Assembly: GCA_963834445.1 (NCBI GenBank)
Contig: CAWIBU010000009.1
Coordinates: forward strand, 186,001-250,000
DNA from: PALSA-350 sp963834445
GTDB lineage: Bacteria; Acidobacteriota; Terriglobia; Terriglobales; Acidobacteriaceae
Direction: 5' to 3'
Length of the DNA stretch: 64,000 bases
In this document: one piece after another, positions 63,404 through 64,000 of the stretch
How the letters are laid out: each line of letters opens with the position of its first letter
How positions within the stretch are numbered: position 1 is the stretch's first letter
The notes under the pieces: model-generated
The model's database searches: none
What the model was told of the DNA's origin: nothing
What the model saw: only the letters and a program-made list of their open reading frames with translations
Position numbers and translations under genes: made by a program

Positions 63404-63823
63404 ATGAATGCTGAACACACAATCGATATACCCGCGTGGGCAGGTCGACCAACTCAAATAGCAGCGATGGTAATAACCGGCCTCGTCGCCGTCGTCTGGA
63501 TGTACTTCGGGAGGTTATACCTAATTCACGATCCCGGCGAATGGAGGATCGCCAATCAGCAGCTCGGATACCCGCTCTATATCATCCCTCTGATTGGCAT
63601 GACCCACATTCTTGGCGGCGTGGGCCTTCTGATTCCCAACATGCCTCGATTGGCTGAGTGGGTTTACGCCGGTCTCGCGATCAATCTTTCGCTCGCTTTC
63701 TATTCACAATGGAATAGCGGTGGTAGTACCTGGGACAAATTTGATCCAATTCTTGTCATGGCGTTCGTCTTTGCGTCATATGTATTAAGACGCTGCATGC
63801 GCCCAGGCAGGTGGTCGATATGA
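63404..63823 (+). CDS. DoxX-like membrane protein
   Basis: 139 residues with about four hydrophobic segments: QIAAMVITGLVAVVWMYFGR, YIIPLIGMTHILGGVGLLIP, LAEWVYAGLAINLSLAFYSQ and PILVMAFVFASYVLRR. The GMTHILGGVGLLIP segment is like the DoxX/DoxD family, small membrane proteins often found with oxidoreductases. ATG 63404 has GAGGT about ten bases upstream. It lies 336 bp after the NmrA-type gene and ends near the window edge; the remaining 177 bases show no gene. Confidence 0.8.
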   Translation: MNAEHTIDIPAWAGRPTQIAAMVITGLVAVVWMYFGRLYLIHDPGEWRIANQQLGYPLYIIPLIGMTHILGGVGLLIPNMPRLAEWVYAGLAINLSLAFYSQWNSGGSTWDKFDPILVMAFVFASYVLRRCMRPGRWSI

Positions 63824-64000
63824 AGCACACGCTCGGGCCGCTTTCCCTTCTCCCCGGCAGGCGAGCGTTTACTTCAGCCAGCCTACGCTGCTGAAAATAT
63901 CACCATCCCTCAATAGATTTCGGAGGATCCCCACCTCGTATAGGCTCAAGGGTCCTCTGCATGCTTCCGCATCGCAGGTCTCGCTCTCCCGGCTCATTAC

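Overview
The window reads as a chromosomal segment of an acidobacterium, most likely of the Terriglobia (Acidobacteriaceae-like). The evidence is the presence of three very large Oar-type TonB-dependent receptors with N-terminal carboxypeptidase-regulatory domains, several PadR-regulated MacB/FtsX-like permeases of the type common in acidobacteria (ADOP), a rich set of carbohydrate genes with Tat signals, and dispersed GC-rich intergenic repeats. No phage, plasmid, IS transposase or CRISPR array was seen. The only RNA gene recognised is an initiator tRNA-Met at 11387-11463.

Layout. 1-10 kb: the 3' part of a TonB receptor, two lipoproteins of unknown function, glgX (glycogen debranching) and an exported esterase, then a repeat-bearing gap and a small coiled-coil gene split over two frames. 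10-17 kb: an MFS transporter, tRNA-fMet, a response regulator with an RsbRD-like output domain, and a 1355-residue multi-PAS histidine kinase. 17-25 kb: rhaT (L-rhamnose/H+ symport), a Tat-exported GH116 glycosidase in an operon with an exported amidohydrolase, and an LssY_C/beta-barrel fusion. 25-36 kb: a LacI regulator divergent from a TonB receptor with perfect palindromic operators between them, a TPR protein, a glycine-zipper protein, a repeat and a second complete TonB receptor. 36-45 kb: a decayed amidohydrolase, a three-gene flavin oxidase/lactonase/RidA operon, an ECF sigma factor with an overlapping small membrane protein, an SDR, a 1.2-kb cluster of structured repeats, and a sugar isomerase/epimerase. 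45-53 kb: a double NTF2-like protein, an SDR pair controlled by a TetR, a flavodoxin-fold quinone reductase with a HxlR regulator, and a membrane protein followed by an acyl carrier protein that carries an export signal. 53-60 kb: an intact PadR-ADOP pair sitting between two copies of another ADOP gene (one a deletion fragment, one frameshifted). 60-64 kb: TetR with two NAD(P)-binding oxidoreductases and a DoxX-like membrane protein.

How the genes fit together. Much of the window concerns outer-membrane uptake and breakdown of plant or microbial glycans: TonB receptors, LacI control, GH116, esterase, RhaT, isomerase, SDRs and a carbohydrate-oxidase/lactonase pair. A second theme is small redox enzymes each divergent from its own one-component regulator (TetR, HxlR, TetR), in three cases with readable operator palindromes. 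A third is genome rearrangement: duplicated ADOP fragments, a 96-bp identical fragment in two places 5 kb apart, pseudogenes, and a modular repeat family whose 105-bp core folds as nested palindromes and shows compensatory changes between copies.

The observations most worth following are the acyl carrier protein with a secretion signal (50882-51322) and its membrane-protein neighbour, and the 105-bp structured repeat core at 32.7, 43.0, 43.4 and 43.6 kb. All functional statements are from reading the sequence by eye; no database search was run.
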